64,000 nucleotides of DNA from Patiria pectinifera (lineage: Eukaryota; Echinodermata; Asteroidea; Valvatida; Asterinidae). Below the pieces are notes generated by a model that worked only from the letters and a program-made list of their open reading frames with translations, did not search any database and had not been told where the DNA came from. The stretch is taken from NCBI GenBank assembly GCA_029964075.1, contig CM057130.1:3100001-3164000 (forward strand). Direction: 5' to 3'. Position numbers and translations under genes: made by a program. Below, piece by piece: positions 33,098 to 43,714 of this stretch (positions within the stretch are counted from its first letter, which is position 1; every line of letters begins with the position of its first letter).

Positions 33098-33625
33098 GGC
33101 CCCTTTACACAGGGCTGCGACCTTTGTACCACCTATGAGCGACCACAAAATGGCCACAAAATGGCCTTCCCCTGTGCAACCTACGGCAACCAACGCCGAA
33201 TGGAGGCACAGCGGTTGCCACAGTCATCGTTCAATGCACGCTATTGGTCGGCCAAAGGAGGCACAAGGGAGGCAGAAGCATATCGCCAAGATTGACGGTA
33301 AAATTTGCAACAGAACGGATCTATTACGACCATTTGCCGACCATTGTGCATCCATTCTGCAACCACGGCAATGCTTGTTCCTCCATTCTGTCTCATTTGA
33401 GCCACCTTGAGCAACCAACCCCCTCGGCGACCTTTGTGCGACTGTTTTGAACATGTTAAAAAATGTACGGCGACATGGCGTCCATGGTGATGTCTGAACA
33501 TTCTGTGTACCACCTTTGAACGACCTAGGCAACCATGGGGCCTCCTTTGAGCCTCCAATGGCGACCTGGCCAGTTTTATGGTGCTCAAGGGAGGCCCAAA
33601 GCTGGCAGCCCTGTGTAAAGGGGGT
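33098..33625. mobile_element. ~530-bp MITE with CCCCTTTACACAGGGCTGC ends
   Basis: Inverted ends CCCCTTTACACAGGGCTGC (left) and GCAGCCCTGTGTAAAGGGG (right). The interior is GC-richer with many GAGGC/GCCTCC and CGACCTTTG..CGACC motifs in both directions, so it has open frames on both strands that are not credible genes. The related flank at about 29,585-29,640 lacks this insert and serves as an empty site. Confidence 0.78.
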
Positions 33626-33626
33626 C

Positions 33627-34400
33627 TTTTTCATCTATTATAGAGTGGAGAAAGTCAAAGTGGAGAAAGTCTAAACTCACCAGTGTGCTCCCACCCCTTG
33701 AATTTCAATGGGTCTGATAATACATGCCGTCCTTATACGATAAAAGAATCAGCATAAAAGAGTCAACAAAAGACACCTGTAAGAGAATCATCATGAGACT
33801 AGACACAAAGATACAGGCTACAAAACCAGCAGCATTACACGTCGACAATGTACTGGCGCTCTAAGAACCATGTTCTATCCAGTTCGATTTTGACCCATCT
33901 CCCATTTCAACGTCTAGGCTCGGGAATGAGTTAGGAACCATTAACCCGTATATTGTACAAATCTGGAAAATGACAATTATTGATCTTCAGAGTGCGGCTA
34001 TTATAATACAATTTGAAGTTGAGAAATATCAGTCAAGCTTACAAAATTGCATGCCATTGCATTTACTTATTAATGACGATTCAGTTATTCCTTTGGGGTG
34101 AAATTTTTCAGGAGAAGCAGCTGTCACAGGAAGTAAACAAGACCCTTAATGCTTTCAATTTATGACAGAATCGATCGTCGTGTATAAGCTTTTGGATAAT
34201 AAATAAGCGAATAGAGCTTCAAACTGTGAACTTTCATTTTCTAACATGGTCAGTTGTTGGGATGAAAGGAGATATTTTATTTGGAGGAGACGGATAACTT
34301 TATGGGGTCAATCTTGAGGATCTATGTCACTCTTAAAATCGTTTCATCTTTTATAATTACAAGGTATTTCCCAGTATAGGCCTATGTGTGCATGCAGGTC
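33627..34400. repeat. Dispersed repeat family R: inverted copy
   Basis: Reverse complement of about 28,400-29,600: GGAGAAAGTCAAAG, TTTTGACCCATCTCCCAT, CTGTCACAGGAAGTAAACAA and CCCTTAATGCTTTCAATTT appear in inverse order. With the copy at 28.4-29.6 kb it forms an inverted pair about 4 kb apart. Confidence 0.78.
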
Positions 34401-34782
34401 AGTGCTAAAGTGGTTTTACAAAATATCCGAACCCATGTGGTAATACTCCCTCATAATACCACAGGTAACGCTCACGCATGGATCCTTCACGACTCGGCCC
34501 AACTCCTGGTTAGACGCGTGATAACGGCCCGTATTGGTGGCAAATACCATGAATACTTTTCAACAAAGACCACTGCGGGCGGTGGCTTTCATATTTGCAA
34601 CGCTCTGCGCCCGATCTGGCCTCGAAGTCTGTCAAGCCAGAGATTTATATTTTTGAATATTCATGAGTCTACGTTTTTGGTCTTTATTATTGAATTCTGA
34701 TAAGTGATAACTACATAACCATGGTAAGGCTGAGCACAATATCTTTAGCTTTAAGATGAACAATGAAATGTCGCTTTTGTTT

Positions 34783-34895
34783 CAGCTTGCCGTGGCTTTT
34801 TTGCGCTTGCTGTGGCGCTTTTGCGCTTGCTGTGGCGCTTTTGCGCTTGCCGTGGCGCTTTTGCGCTTGCCGTGGCGCTTTTGCGCTTGCCGTGA
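34783..34895. repeat. ~20-bp minisatellite GCTTTTGCGCTTGCCGTGGC
   Basis: Five to six near-perfect copies of GCTTTTGCGCTTGC(C/T)GTGGC. Present only in unit one of the surrounding tandem duplication, so it arose after that duplication. Confidence 0.92.
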
Positions 34896-35507
34896 CAGTT
34901 GTGGGCCACCGTAGTTCGGCATCACATCTCTCTAAAACTTTTTAATAAAATCCTCATTAAAAACGAAATTTGGATAAACGGTGTTCTCCTCGAAATTTGA
35001 CTTTTATTTCCCGGGTAAATACCTTATATATGACGACAAAAACTGCACAATACCATCTGTTATATCCTGAAGTATTTATTTCTTAAATAATTTGGAACAA
35101 GTATATCTTAAATAAGAAGTAGTTTTGCTTACAGTGTTATGAATATGTCCGTTTTAGATGTCATGCAAAAAAACCAACACAATGGCACATCTGGAAAATT
35201 CGCGATTACGCGCCAACGGGTATTAATGCCTGTTATCACGCGTCTAACCGGCCAATTAAGGCAAGTCCGCTGAGTGCATTTTGTACTACAGCTCAGAACA
35301 GTCGTTTATCCTGGTGTCTAGGATCCGTGGTTAGACGCGTGATAACGGCCCGTACTGGTGGGAATACTGCAAATATTTGTCACTGACAAAGACCCCTGCA
35401 CGCAGCAGCTTTCAGATTTGCAGGGCTCTGCGGTGAATATTCACGATCCTACGTTTTTGGTCTTTATTATTTAATTCTGATAAGTGATAACTACATAACC
35501 ATGTTAA

Positions 35508-35905
35508 GGCCAAAAAAAAATTAAAAATAAGTCGGTCTCTGGTCAGCGCGCGCGTCGATTTTAATCATGCGCGTCGATCTTTTTTTTTTCCAAAATGTTC
35601 CGCGGTAGCTCCAACAGCGCCCTCTATTTCCGCACCTCCTCAATTTTTTTTACCAAAGAGCACCAAAGAATGGGAAATTGCACCAAGACAAATGATCGAA
35701 AGCACCAAGGCAAATTATGGAGGACACCAATGTACATGAGGACACCAAAAAAAAAAAAAAAAAAATAGTACCCACCTTGTCTGTACAATCCAAGCTTGAA
35801 GAAAAAAAAAAAGCCCCCCCCCAAAAAAAAAAGCCGCGTGGCCGCGTCAATTCCGGAACTTTGTTCTGACCAGAGACCGAATATTTTTTTTGGGGGGGGG
35901 GGGCC
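35508..35905. mobile_element. PIF/Harbinger-like MITE, copy 1
   Basis: Ends GGCCAAAAAAAAA...GTCGGTCTCTGGTCAG and inverted CTGACCAGAGACCGAATATT...GGCC, flanked by TAA on both sides (35,505-35,507 and 35,906-35,908). A three-base TWA target is typical of PIF/Harbinger. The sister sequence at about 34,730 lacks it. The inside carries CACCAAGG/CACCAATG motifs and A, C and G runs. The second copy at 59,974 is in the opposite orientation. Confidence 0.82.
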
Positions 35906-36357
35906 TAACGCCGAGCACAATATATTTAGCTTTAAAATGAACTATGAAATGTTGCATTTATTTCATCGGTTCGGGACCACATCTCTCTAAATCGTTTTAA
36001 TGAAAGTCTAATTAAAAACGAGATTTGGGTAAACGGTGTTCTCCTCGGAAAAGGTACTACATTCGACGTTTATTTCCCGGGCAAATACTTCATCTATGAC
36101 GACAAAAACTGCACAATACCCTGTGCTATAACCCGACGTATTTATTTTTTAACAATTTTGGAACAAGTATATCTTACATAAGGAGCGTTTTTGCCTACAA
36201 TTTTATGAACATGTCCGTTTCAGATGTCATGCAAAAAACTCCGACAAAATGGCACACCCTGGAACATTCGCGTTCAACATGCCCACTGGAATTAATTCCC
36301 CTTATCACGCGTCCACCCAATGGAGGCAAGTCCGCTCAGTGCATGTTGTACTACAGC

Positions 36358-37527
36358 TCAAAAGAGTCGTTCATCCTTGTGTGTAGGAACTGTAATGTAG
36401 TGTACAAGACACTCGCTAAGACGTCCGATAAATGTCTTTAGGCGCCCTCTAGTGTTGCTTTCACAGCCATCATTGTTGTCAGTTTCATAATCATCACCAC
36501 AACCTCCATAATCACCACCGCTGTAATCACCGCCATCACCCCCACCATTATCATTTACATCATCAACATCATCATCCCCATCGCCAGCGCCTTCATTATA
36601 ACAATCGATAATCGAGACATATTTCACACTTTCAACACTCGTCAACAAAACACCGAGACTGGTGTCTTCCTCTGGCAGGAACATGACCGGCGACGAGTCA
36701 CACACGATGCGGGGCAATTGACGACGATCTGCAAGCAATCGGAAACCGCGGCTCATTTCTGGAAATCGTCTGAAGAAATCGTAATCGCTCTTTGGCATTT
36801 CGCCCGTGGAGTATCCGATCGCATCCTCCAGGTCTTTCTTCACGGCGAGTAAGTTTTTTGTGAGCTCGGCGTAGTCATTTTCTTTCATCGTCTGGATCTG
36901 ATCTAGTTCGTCCTTAATGCGACGGTTTGCTGCGCCCACTCTACGTATTTCACGCTTAGTTGTGACCGCAATCTCTTGTCGGATTTTCTCAACTGCTTTC
37001 AGCAAATCCACTTTCATCTCCGAGACTTTTTCTAAACTCTCTGCGACTTTTGGTAGCGATGTTTCGTACATCGGTAAGAAATCTCTGATAAACTCTCGTT
37101 TTGCAGCAGCCACCGTGACAGCTATTTCCTTCAGATCGTGGCGATTATGGGATTCCGTAAGACACGTCACGCATATGAGCTCGGAGCAGGTTGCACAGTA
37201 GACTTCGCATCTTTTTCCAGCGTGAGTGGTACATGTCGGTGTTGCCTGCTTCTGGCTTTGCAGCACCGTTTCTGTCATGCTTCCCAGTCTGAAGTCAGTC
37301 GGCAGGTTATTAACACCACCCGCTGGAATCAGAGTCAAGTGGTTGCACAGGGGACACCTGACGTTTTTCTTAGCTGATTTTGCGTAGGTGAAAAGACATT
37401 TCTCACAGAAGCTATGCAGACACGATAATGTCTTAGGCTTTGTATACATTTCGTAACAAATTGAACATAGAAGATGATCGTCGCCGAACTTCTGTAGTTC
37501 AGAGCTGCACATCCCTCCCTCTGCCAT
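36358..37527 (-). CDS. TRIM-family RING/B-box/coiled-coil E3 ligase, paralogue A
   Basis: Single-exon frame of 389 residues from the ATG shared with both paralogues (MAEGG); an in-frame ATG lies seven codons earlier. RING C3HC4: C21, C24, C36, H38, C41, C44, C58, C61. B-box 2: C99, H102, C111, C114, C119, C122, H127, H130. Residues ~135-245 are charged, heptad-like coiled coil. The tail (from about 310) is D/G-rich (GDGDDDVDDVNDNGGGDGGD) and has no SPRY, NHL or filamin domain, so this is an RBCC-only TRIM, probably a cytoplasmic ubiquitin ligase acting through coiled-coil dimers; substrate unknown. Its last residues differ from those of paralogues B and C because the 3' end lies in a locally duplicated segment. 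Confidence 0.9.
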   Translation of the reverse strand: MAEGGMCSSELQKFGDDHLLCSICYEMYTKPKTLSCLHSFCEKCLFTYAKSAKKNVRCPLCNHLTLIPAGGVNNLPTDFRLGSMTETVLQSQKQATPTCTTHAGKRCEVYCATCSELICVTCLTESHNRHDLKEIAVTVAAAKREFIRDFLPMYETSLPKVAESLEKVSEMKVDLLKAVEKIRQEIAVTTKREIRRVGAANRRIKDELDQIQTMKENDYAELTKNLLAVKKDLEDAIGYSTGEMPKSDYDFFRRFPEMSRGFRLLADRRQLPRIVCDSSPVMFLPEEDTSLGVLLTSVESVKYVSIIDCYNEGAGDGDDDVDDVNDNGGGDGGDYSGGDYGGCGDDYETDNNDGCESNTRGRLKTFIGRLSECLVHYITVPTHKDERLF

Positions 37528-37749
37528 GTTTGGGGATGACTGAATCAAATCTCGCCTGATCTATGCAACATAGAGAGAATTATTATTAATTGGATGAAAG
37601 AACAGAAATGTGTTTTAGGTAATGTCTATACGAAATATATCAAGAAATAATATAAATTTTCGAAATGTGTCACGGCTCCAATGCACTGTGCTCACTTTAA
37701 CACAATGTCCATCATACGAGTATTGAGATACGTTTTGTGGAGGCTGAGT

Positions 37750-38030
37750 GACCAATAAAATGATAACGGTTTGTGACTTGTGAACAGATGGTCAGGGATT
37801 CAAATCCTGCCAAAGTTTGTGTCCTTGGGAAAGACACTTTACCCCAAACGTATATCTGCGGAGGGATATAAACGAGTAAATGCACACTGGTATATATAGT
37901 TTAATAGGTAGGAATTAACCTGCGATGGACTGGCATTCTGTGCCTGGGAAGGAAATACATTTCATTCCATGGGAACCGAAGATTAACGCCCGCCTCATGG
38001 GCTATTGGTTAGGGAATGACTGGACCTTAT
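37750..38030. mobile_element. Intact SINE-like element upstream of TRIM A
   Basis: GGTCAGGGATTCAAATCC resembles a tRNA B box; it is followed by GTGTCCTTGGGAAAGACAC and, further on, ACCTGCGATGGACTGGCATT. These are conserved core motifs of widespread metazoan tRNA-derived SINEs. In TRIM blocks B and C the same SINE is split by a fold-back insertion after CCTTGGGAAAGACACTTTAC, so this is the empty-site version. Confidence 0.68.
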
Positions 38031-39756
38031 ACATTTCTCTTTATACATAACTTTTAACATCTTACCGTAACGGATTGACGGCACAGTTAGTAACCTGTGC
38101 TGGATATTACAATCGATTGTTTTTCAGATGTGAATACAGCTGGATAAAACCCAGGTTCTTGTTGCTCTTTCCTCATCAGATGTTTTTAGTCAAATAAAAA
38201 GTTGAAAAACGTTCCAATTTGTATTGCGTTCATTCCTGTTTTTTAAGCCGCGATGAGTAATGCAGACCGAATACCATTATTTACAGTGATACCATTTCAG
38301 GTCGAAGTCCCACCTATGAACATAAATTGGACAGGAAATGCGAACGAGGATTGTTATCATAATTGCCTATCATGACCTGAGTTAACATTGGACTTTGATA
38401 TTATGTGACTTTTAATGCCAGTTTCTGTCCTGCGCAGAAACTTCCATTGTGTGGATATCTCTAACCCTGCTTACGAAAAATGGAAGAATGTATTTTTGAA
38501 ATTCAACAGTGCACTTTGCTTTCTGGAAGGATTTGTCTTCCACAAACTTTTTTTCATTAAACAATTATCCCTGATCTTTTATTTTAACCAGTGGCACTGG
38601 GAGAGCAATTGTACAGAATTCACGGGCAGTAATTTTGCCCCTGCAGTCTGTTGAAGCATCTACGTTAATACGCATGCGCGAAACATATCACGTGATTTAA
38701 TTTGCATTTCATTTATTTCATTTTTTTTGTATTCCAACTTAGAACACACGAGAGTTACTTTAACATTTTAAACCTGAATATTTAAACATACATTGGAAGG
38801 AGAAAACAAAGTAATAAATAAGTCATGTGATTTGAAATAACTTCATTTTCGAGTAGCTTACACGTGTAATTAAAATGTACACGAGAGCGTTCGATTTGCC
38901 ATCACGTGATACTCGTGGTTGCCCCTGTGAGAACAACCACCCGTGCCCCAGCTTGCGAGTTGGTCACTCTCTAGTGGATGCCCCAGGTGTAATAATGGCG
39001 TAGCCGGACGAGTTCGTGGCTAGATTGAAGATGGCGGGAACTTGAACTGAATGCAAAGTGAGTACAAATTATACAGATTTATAACTCGAACGTAATGTAC
39101 GTAACGTGATCAATGAGACAGACATGTTTGATACTTCAGAGTATAATGTTCCGATTCCAGCAATTACTGATCCAGTATCCATGCCATCTGTACCTTATCT
39201 TCCATCAATACTCAAATTACATAAAAAACAAGTCAGATAAATGGCTAAATTGATTTTTTAAAATTTGTTTATTTGCTTTCAAGGGAAAATGACTGAAACA
39301 GAATTCTAGCTGGTTGAGGAGGCGTGATTGTTATGGACAACCTACGTCAGGAAAAGCTGCAATATTATAGAGTACTCATAATTGGTACAACAAATCAACT
39401 TATTAAAATACAAATCATAAACGAACTGTTTATGTAGTACCTCAACATTATTAATTGTTTTTGACTCGTGTTTGTATTTATTGGTATTGATTGTTTATGA
39501 CTATACATTTTTATTTAAGGTATTTCAGTATTTGGCAAGTTTCTCACTTTTTCATCAAACATATCGGGACTGGTTTTTCACAAGATGTATAATTATGATC
39601 CTTTCAATGTCATATATCCAGCTTACTTTACAGGATTCTAATTAATTTTGACAAAGAAAAATCATAACAAAGAACAATTCCTATCAGAGAGTATCTCTTC
39701 ACCTCATTACCAAAAGAAAAATATATACCAACGAAGTTTGTATTATGCATACCCCA
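38031..39756. other. TRIM A upstream flank and non-coding DNA; possible promoter at 38,990-39,060
   Basis: 38,030-38,420 is shared with the flanks of TRIM B and C (CCGTAACGGA, GATTGTTTTTCAGATG, TTGTATTGCGTTCATTC). At 39,022-39,063 the plus strand reads GATTGAAGATGGCGGGAAC and then ATGCAAA|GTGAGTAC, that is a YY1-type start motif followed by a donor-like site, compatible with a non-coding first exon. Nothing downstream was connected to it. No other gene seen. Confidence 0.4.
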
Positions 39757-40085
39757 TTCCTTTTTAAAATCTGATTTAAAAATGCATTCGGGGCAAAGTT
39801 TGCATTTAGCTTTGCAAGTGTCATAAAGTCAAATTTCGTACAATAAATGGTAAGGTTTTTTTCTTTCAATATTTTGATAGATATAGTTATTATGTCAAAG
39901 ATGTTGCCAGTGAAGGTGTAGCTGTAATATAACTGTGTGTGAATAGGTTATAATTCGCATGGTGATTAGCGCAGTTTGTTATAAGGCCTATTGATATATT
40001 TTATCAAATAAACAGTCTATAAGATGCCTTGCACGGTATAACCAATCATTTCTTCTTATTAAGAATGCTATATTAAACATCATTA
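39757..40085. repeat. ~325-bp direct repeat, left of TRIM B
   Basis: Near-identical to 43,715-44,043: AAATGCATTCGG(G/A)GCAAAG, CTTTGCAAGTGTCA, TTTGATAGATATAGTTATT, AACAGTCTATAAGATGCC and AGAATGCTATATTAAACATC. The two copies bracket the TRIM B block, the footprint of a tandem duplication. Confidence 0.85.
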
Positions 40086-40309
40086 ATTAAAGCAATTAAG
40101 TACATTTACGTTAATCTAAAAAAATTGTAAATACGTGTATATAATTTTGTCTAATCAATAGCAACGCGAACTAACGTCAATAACCTTGCCCATTTGTACA
40201 TACCTTGATATGGCTTCACTTACTTTTAGCGTCCTTAATCACTCAAAAGTAAAATGACCTTTTGCAAACTAAATCTGACTTAGATCTCATCGAAGGAGGA
40301 TGCAAAATG

Positions 40310-41467
40310 TCAAATAACAGATGGGAAAAGGATGGCAGATAGATACTCGCTAAGACATCCGACAGGCGTCTGTTGGCGCCCTCTACTGTTGCTTTCATCG
40401 CCGTTAATACTGTCAGTTTTATTCACTGCATCCCCATCCTCGTCTTGGCAACCTTCCTCACCCTCACCCTCGACCTTACTCTCACCCTCACCATCACCAC
40501 CATCGTCGTCCTCATCGTCGTCTTTATCGTAATCAACAATTGAGACATACTTCACTCTCTCAAGACTCGTCGACAAGCGACCGAGACTGATGTCTTCACC
40601 TGGCTCTGCAGATGGTTCGAACTTTACCAGCGGCACGCAAGGCAAGATGCGGGGCACTTGACTACGGCCTGCGAACAACCGGAAACCGCGGCTCATTTCT
40701 GGGAATCTTCTGAAGTAATCGTAATCGCTCTTTGACATTTCGCCCGTGGAGTATCCGATCGCATCCTCTAGGTCTTTCTTCAGGGAGAGTAAGTCTTTTG
40801 TGAGCTCGGCGTAGTCATTTTCTTTCGTCGTCTGGATCTGAATGAGTTCGTCAGTGATGCGACAATTTGCTGCGATCACTCTGTCTTTTTCACGCTCAGA
40901 CGTGTCCGCGATCTGTTGTCGGATTATCTCAACCGTTTTCAGCAAATCCTTTTTAATTCCCGAGACTGTCTCCAAAGTCTCTTCGACTTTTGCGAGAGAT
41001 GTTTCGTACATCGGCAAGAAATCTCTGATGAACTCTCTCTTTGCTGTAGCCACCGTGTCAGCTATTTCCTTCAGATCATGGCGATTATGGGATTCCGTAA
41101 GACACGTCACACATATGAGCTCGGAGCAAGTTGCACAGTAGACTTCGTATCTTTTTCCAGTGTGAGTGGTACATGTCGGTATTGGCTGCGTCTGGTTTTG
41201 CAACACCGTTTCTACCATGCTTTCAAGTTTGAAATCCGTCGGCAGGTTTTCAACACCACCCCTCGGAATAAGAGTAACTTGTTTGCACAGGGGACACGTG
41301 ACGTTTTTCTTAGCTGATTTTGCGTGGGTGAGAAGACATTTCTCACAGAAGCTATGCAGACACGATAAAGTCTTAGGCTTTGTGTACAATTCGTAACAAA
41401 TTGAGCAGAGCAGATGATCGTCGCCGAACTTCTTGAGTGCTGAGCTGCACATCCCTCCCTCTGCCAT
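40310..41467 (-). CDS. TRIM-family RING/B-box/coiled-coil E3 ligase, paralogue B
   Basis: Single-exon 385-residue frame starting MAEGGMCSSALKKFGDD. RING ligands (C21, C24, C36, H38, C41, C44, C58, C61) and B-box 2 ligands (C99 to H130) are all present at the same positions as in A. Coiled coil ~135-245. The acidic tail (DDDEDDDGGDGEGESKVEG...) continues through NKTDSINGDESNSRG to end LFPSVI. Closest relative is paralogue C, almost identical after residue ~65. No substrate-binding C-terminal domain. The reading frame is intact and the surrounding block duplicated, so it is probably functional. In the 5' flank an AGATCAG|GCG acceptor-like site 40-50 nt before the ATG hints at a spliced 5' UTR. 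Confidence 0.9.
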   Translation of the reverse strand: MAEGGMCSSALKKFGDDHLLCSICYELYTKPKTLSCLHSFCEKCLLTHAKSAKKNVTCPLCKQVTLIPRGGVENLPTDFKLESMVETVLQNQTQPIPTCTTHTGKRYEVYCATCSELICVTCLTESHNRHDLKEIADTVATAKREFIRDFLPMYETSLAKVEETLETVSGIKKDLLKTVEIIRQQIADTSEREKDRVIAANCRITDELIQIQTTKENDYAELTKDLLSLKKDLEDAIGYSTGEMSKSDYDYFRRFPEMSRGFRLFAGRSQVPRILPCVPLVKFEPSAEPGEDISLGRLSTSLERVKYVSIVDYDKDDDEDDDGGDGEGESKVEGEGEEGCQDEDGDAVNKTDSINGDESNSRGRQQTPVGCLSEYLSAILFPSVI

Positions 41468-41689
41468 GTTTGGGAAGATAACTGAATCAACTCTCGCCTG
41501 ATCTATGCGACATAGAGAGAATTATTATTAATTGGATGTCATAACAGAAATGTGTTTCAGGTAATTTCTATACGAAATAACATACATCAAGAAATAATAT
41601 AAATTTTCGGAAGGTGTCACGGCTCCAATGCACTGTGCTCACTTTAACAAAATGTACATCATGCCAGCATTGAGATTTGTAAAGAGTGA

Positions 41690-41805
41690 CCAATAAAGTG
41701 GTAACGGTTTGTGACTTGTGAACAAATGGTCAGGGATTCAAATCCTGCCAAATTTTGTGTCCTTGGGAAAGACACTTTACCCCAAAACCATATCCACCGA
41801 GTACA
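41690..41805. mobile_element. SINE left half upstream of TRIM B (split)
   Basis: Matches the left part of the intact SINE at 37,750: B-box-like GGTCAGGGATTCAAATCC and CCTTGGGAAAGACACTTTAC. The right half (GGAATTAACCTGCGGTGGAC...) is at 43,165-43,290, beyond the fold-back element. Confidence 0.65.
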
Positions 41806-41810
41806 TGCAT

Positions 41811-43163
41811 ATACTACGGAAGCGTATATGACCATCGGAGTTACTGCGTTACTGAGATAAAATAACTTGGAACTATAGAGTTCCATCATAAAATATATTT
41901 ACAACTTGGATTGCAGTGATAGCCCATCGTGAAAATGCTGAATTCCATGAAAGCCTAACATGGAAACGTGGAAATCCGTGGTAGGTTATCGTGGAAACGT
42001 GGCATTCCGTGATAGGCTATCATGAATAAGTGGAATTCCGTGACATGCTATCGTGGAAACGCGGAATACTGTGATAGCCTATCACGAAAACGTGGAATAC
42101 CGTCAAAGGGTATCTCAACAACATGGAATTCCGTGATGTTATGATCGTGGCAAAGCGAAATGCCACGGTATCGTTAGCCTATCAGAAAATTTCACGTTTC
42201 CACGATAGTTCATCACATGCTTTCGCGATAGCCTATCACCGAATTCTATGTTTCTGTGATAGGCTATAACGATATTCCACGTTTCCGTGATAAGCTAGCA
42301 CAGTATTCCACATTGGGGCCGGGGGCGAGACAGCCCCCCCCCATGAAACTTTGTCGCCCCCCAGTCGCCCCCCCCCCTGAGATTTTGAATTTCTAAAAAA
42401 ATTACCATTGATCTACATGACGCCATTTTGGCGTACAATGTATCTTTTGCTTAGAAAATATTGGTTACCTCGAAAATTATGTTTAAATTATTATCTTTTG
42501 TGCTAAGATAATTATTGGTTAAAGTGGTAAGAAATTGCCTCAGATCACACCACAGAGCATCGAGAATCCAATTTTTTCGGGGCCCTTAAGCGGGCCCCGA
42601 ACCCCACGCCTATAGCTCAGAATACCGATAGCTGATTCAATGACTCCAACCTTGAAAACGATGTTCAAATAATTACCTTTTGCTAAGAAAATATTAGTTA
42701 AAGCATGGAGGAAAGTGCTAAGAAATTGCTTCAGATCACACCACAGAACATCTAGAATCCAAATTTTGTCGTGGCCCTTAAGCGGGCCCCGAACCCCCAC
42801 GCCGTAAGGGCTTCGCGCTTCGTGCTCGCATCAGTTCTGATCAAGGTATGCCCCCCCCCCCACACTTTTGAGAAGCGATTGACGCCCCTACATGACGCCC
42901 CCCCCCCCATGAAATGTTCCAGCCCCCCCTGAAAAATTCCTGGCTACGCCACTGCCACGATGATAGCCTATCACGCAATTCCACATTGCTGTGATAGGCT
43001 ATCACAGTATTCCACGTTTCCACGATAGCCTATCAAGGAAAATCAAAGTTTCTGTGAAAGGCTTTCACAGTATTCCACGTTTCCACGATAGCCTTTCAGG
43101 AACCCAATACATTTTATCTTAGTAACGCAGTAACGCGGATGGTCATATACACTTCCGTAATAT
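41811..43163. mobile_element. Fold-back element inserted in the SINE, copy B
   Basis: Outer inverted arms of ~55-60 bp: TACGGAAGCGTATATGACCA...TTACTGCGTTACTGAGATAA at 41,811-41,870 and its reverse complement at 43,105-43,163. Between them are many ~30-bp units combining GATAGCCTATCACG, GGAATTCC and CCACGTTTCCACGATAG in both directions, so the whole can fold into an extended hairpin. A 640-bp hAT-type insertion at 42,315-42,954 interrupts this copy. The sister copy is at 62,661-63,354. Confidence 0.85.
42315..42954. mobile_element. hAT-type MITE nested in the fold-back element
   Basis: Absent from the sister fold-back at 63,165. Ends with CCTGGCTACGCCACTG. Contains the GTCGCCCCCCAGTCGCCCC block and two GGGCCCTTAAGCGGGCCCCG blocks also found at 17.9-19.0 kb. 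The left terminus lacks the CAGTGGCG end, so the copy is truncated or rearranged. Confidence 0.75.
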
Positions 43164-43164
43164 A

Positions 43165-43295
43165 CAATTAAATAGGCAGGAATTAACCTGCGGTGGACTG
43201 GCATTCTGTGCCTGGGAAGGAAATACATTTCATCACATGGGAACCGAAGCTTAACGCCCGCCTCATGAGCCATTGGTTCGGAAAAGACTGGACTA
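43165..43295. mobile_element. SINE right half upstream of TRIM B
   Basis: GGAATTAACCTGCGGTGGAC, CTGGCATTCTGTGCCTGGG and CATGGGAACCGAAGC continue the SINE whose left half is at 41,690-41,805, and match 37,915-38,020 at TRIM A. Confidence 0.65.
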
Positions 43296-43714
43296 ATAGG
43301 CCTATCTGGAATATCTTTTTAAACACACCTGTCAAAACCTTACCGTAACGGACGGACGGCACAGTTACATATTATGTGTGCTGGATGTAATCGTCGATTG
43401 TTTTTCAGATGTGAATACAGCTTGATAAATCCCAGGTTCTTGTTTCTCTTTCCTCATCAGACGTATAAGTCGAATAAATAGTTGCAAAACGTTCAAATTT
43501 GTATTGCGTTCATTCCTTTTTTTTTTTAAAGCAAGAGTCGATGAGTAATGCAGATTGGAATACCAACATGTACAGTGATACCATTTCAGTTTCAGATCAA
43601 AGTCCTACCTATGTACATAAATTGGACAGGTAATGCGAACAAGGATATGTTACCATGTACAATCGCCCATCACAATCAATTAACCTTAATTAACATTAGA
43701 CCTTGATATGCGAC

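Larger units (their letters stand above)
34505..36358. repeat. Tandem duplication of ~0.83 kb including the 3' end of TRIM A
   Basis: Unit one spans about 34,505-35,330, unit two about 35,325-36,358. Anchors: GACGCGTGATAACGGCCCG, GATAAGTGATAACTACATAACCATG, TTTGG(A/G)TAAACGGTGTTCTCCTCG, TATATCTTA(A/C)ATAAG and TTGTACTACAGCTCA. Unit two ends in the last codons of the TRIM A reading frame; unit one carries a diverged copy of the same tail. The 398-bp difference is the MITE at 35,508. Confidence 0.8.

Noticed and set aside
33224..33634. 136- and 115-codon frames in both directions
   Set aside because: Inside the MITE at 33,098-33,625; GC-rich repeats keep several frames open.
36917..37201. Plus-strand frames over the TRIM genes (also 40,842-41,317 and 61,257-61,556)
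   Set aside because: Antisense shadows of the RING/B-box/coiled-coil frames.
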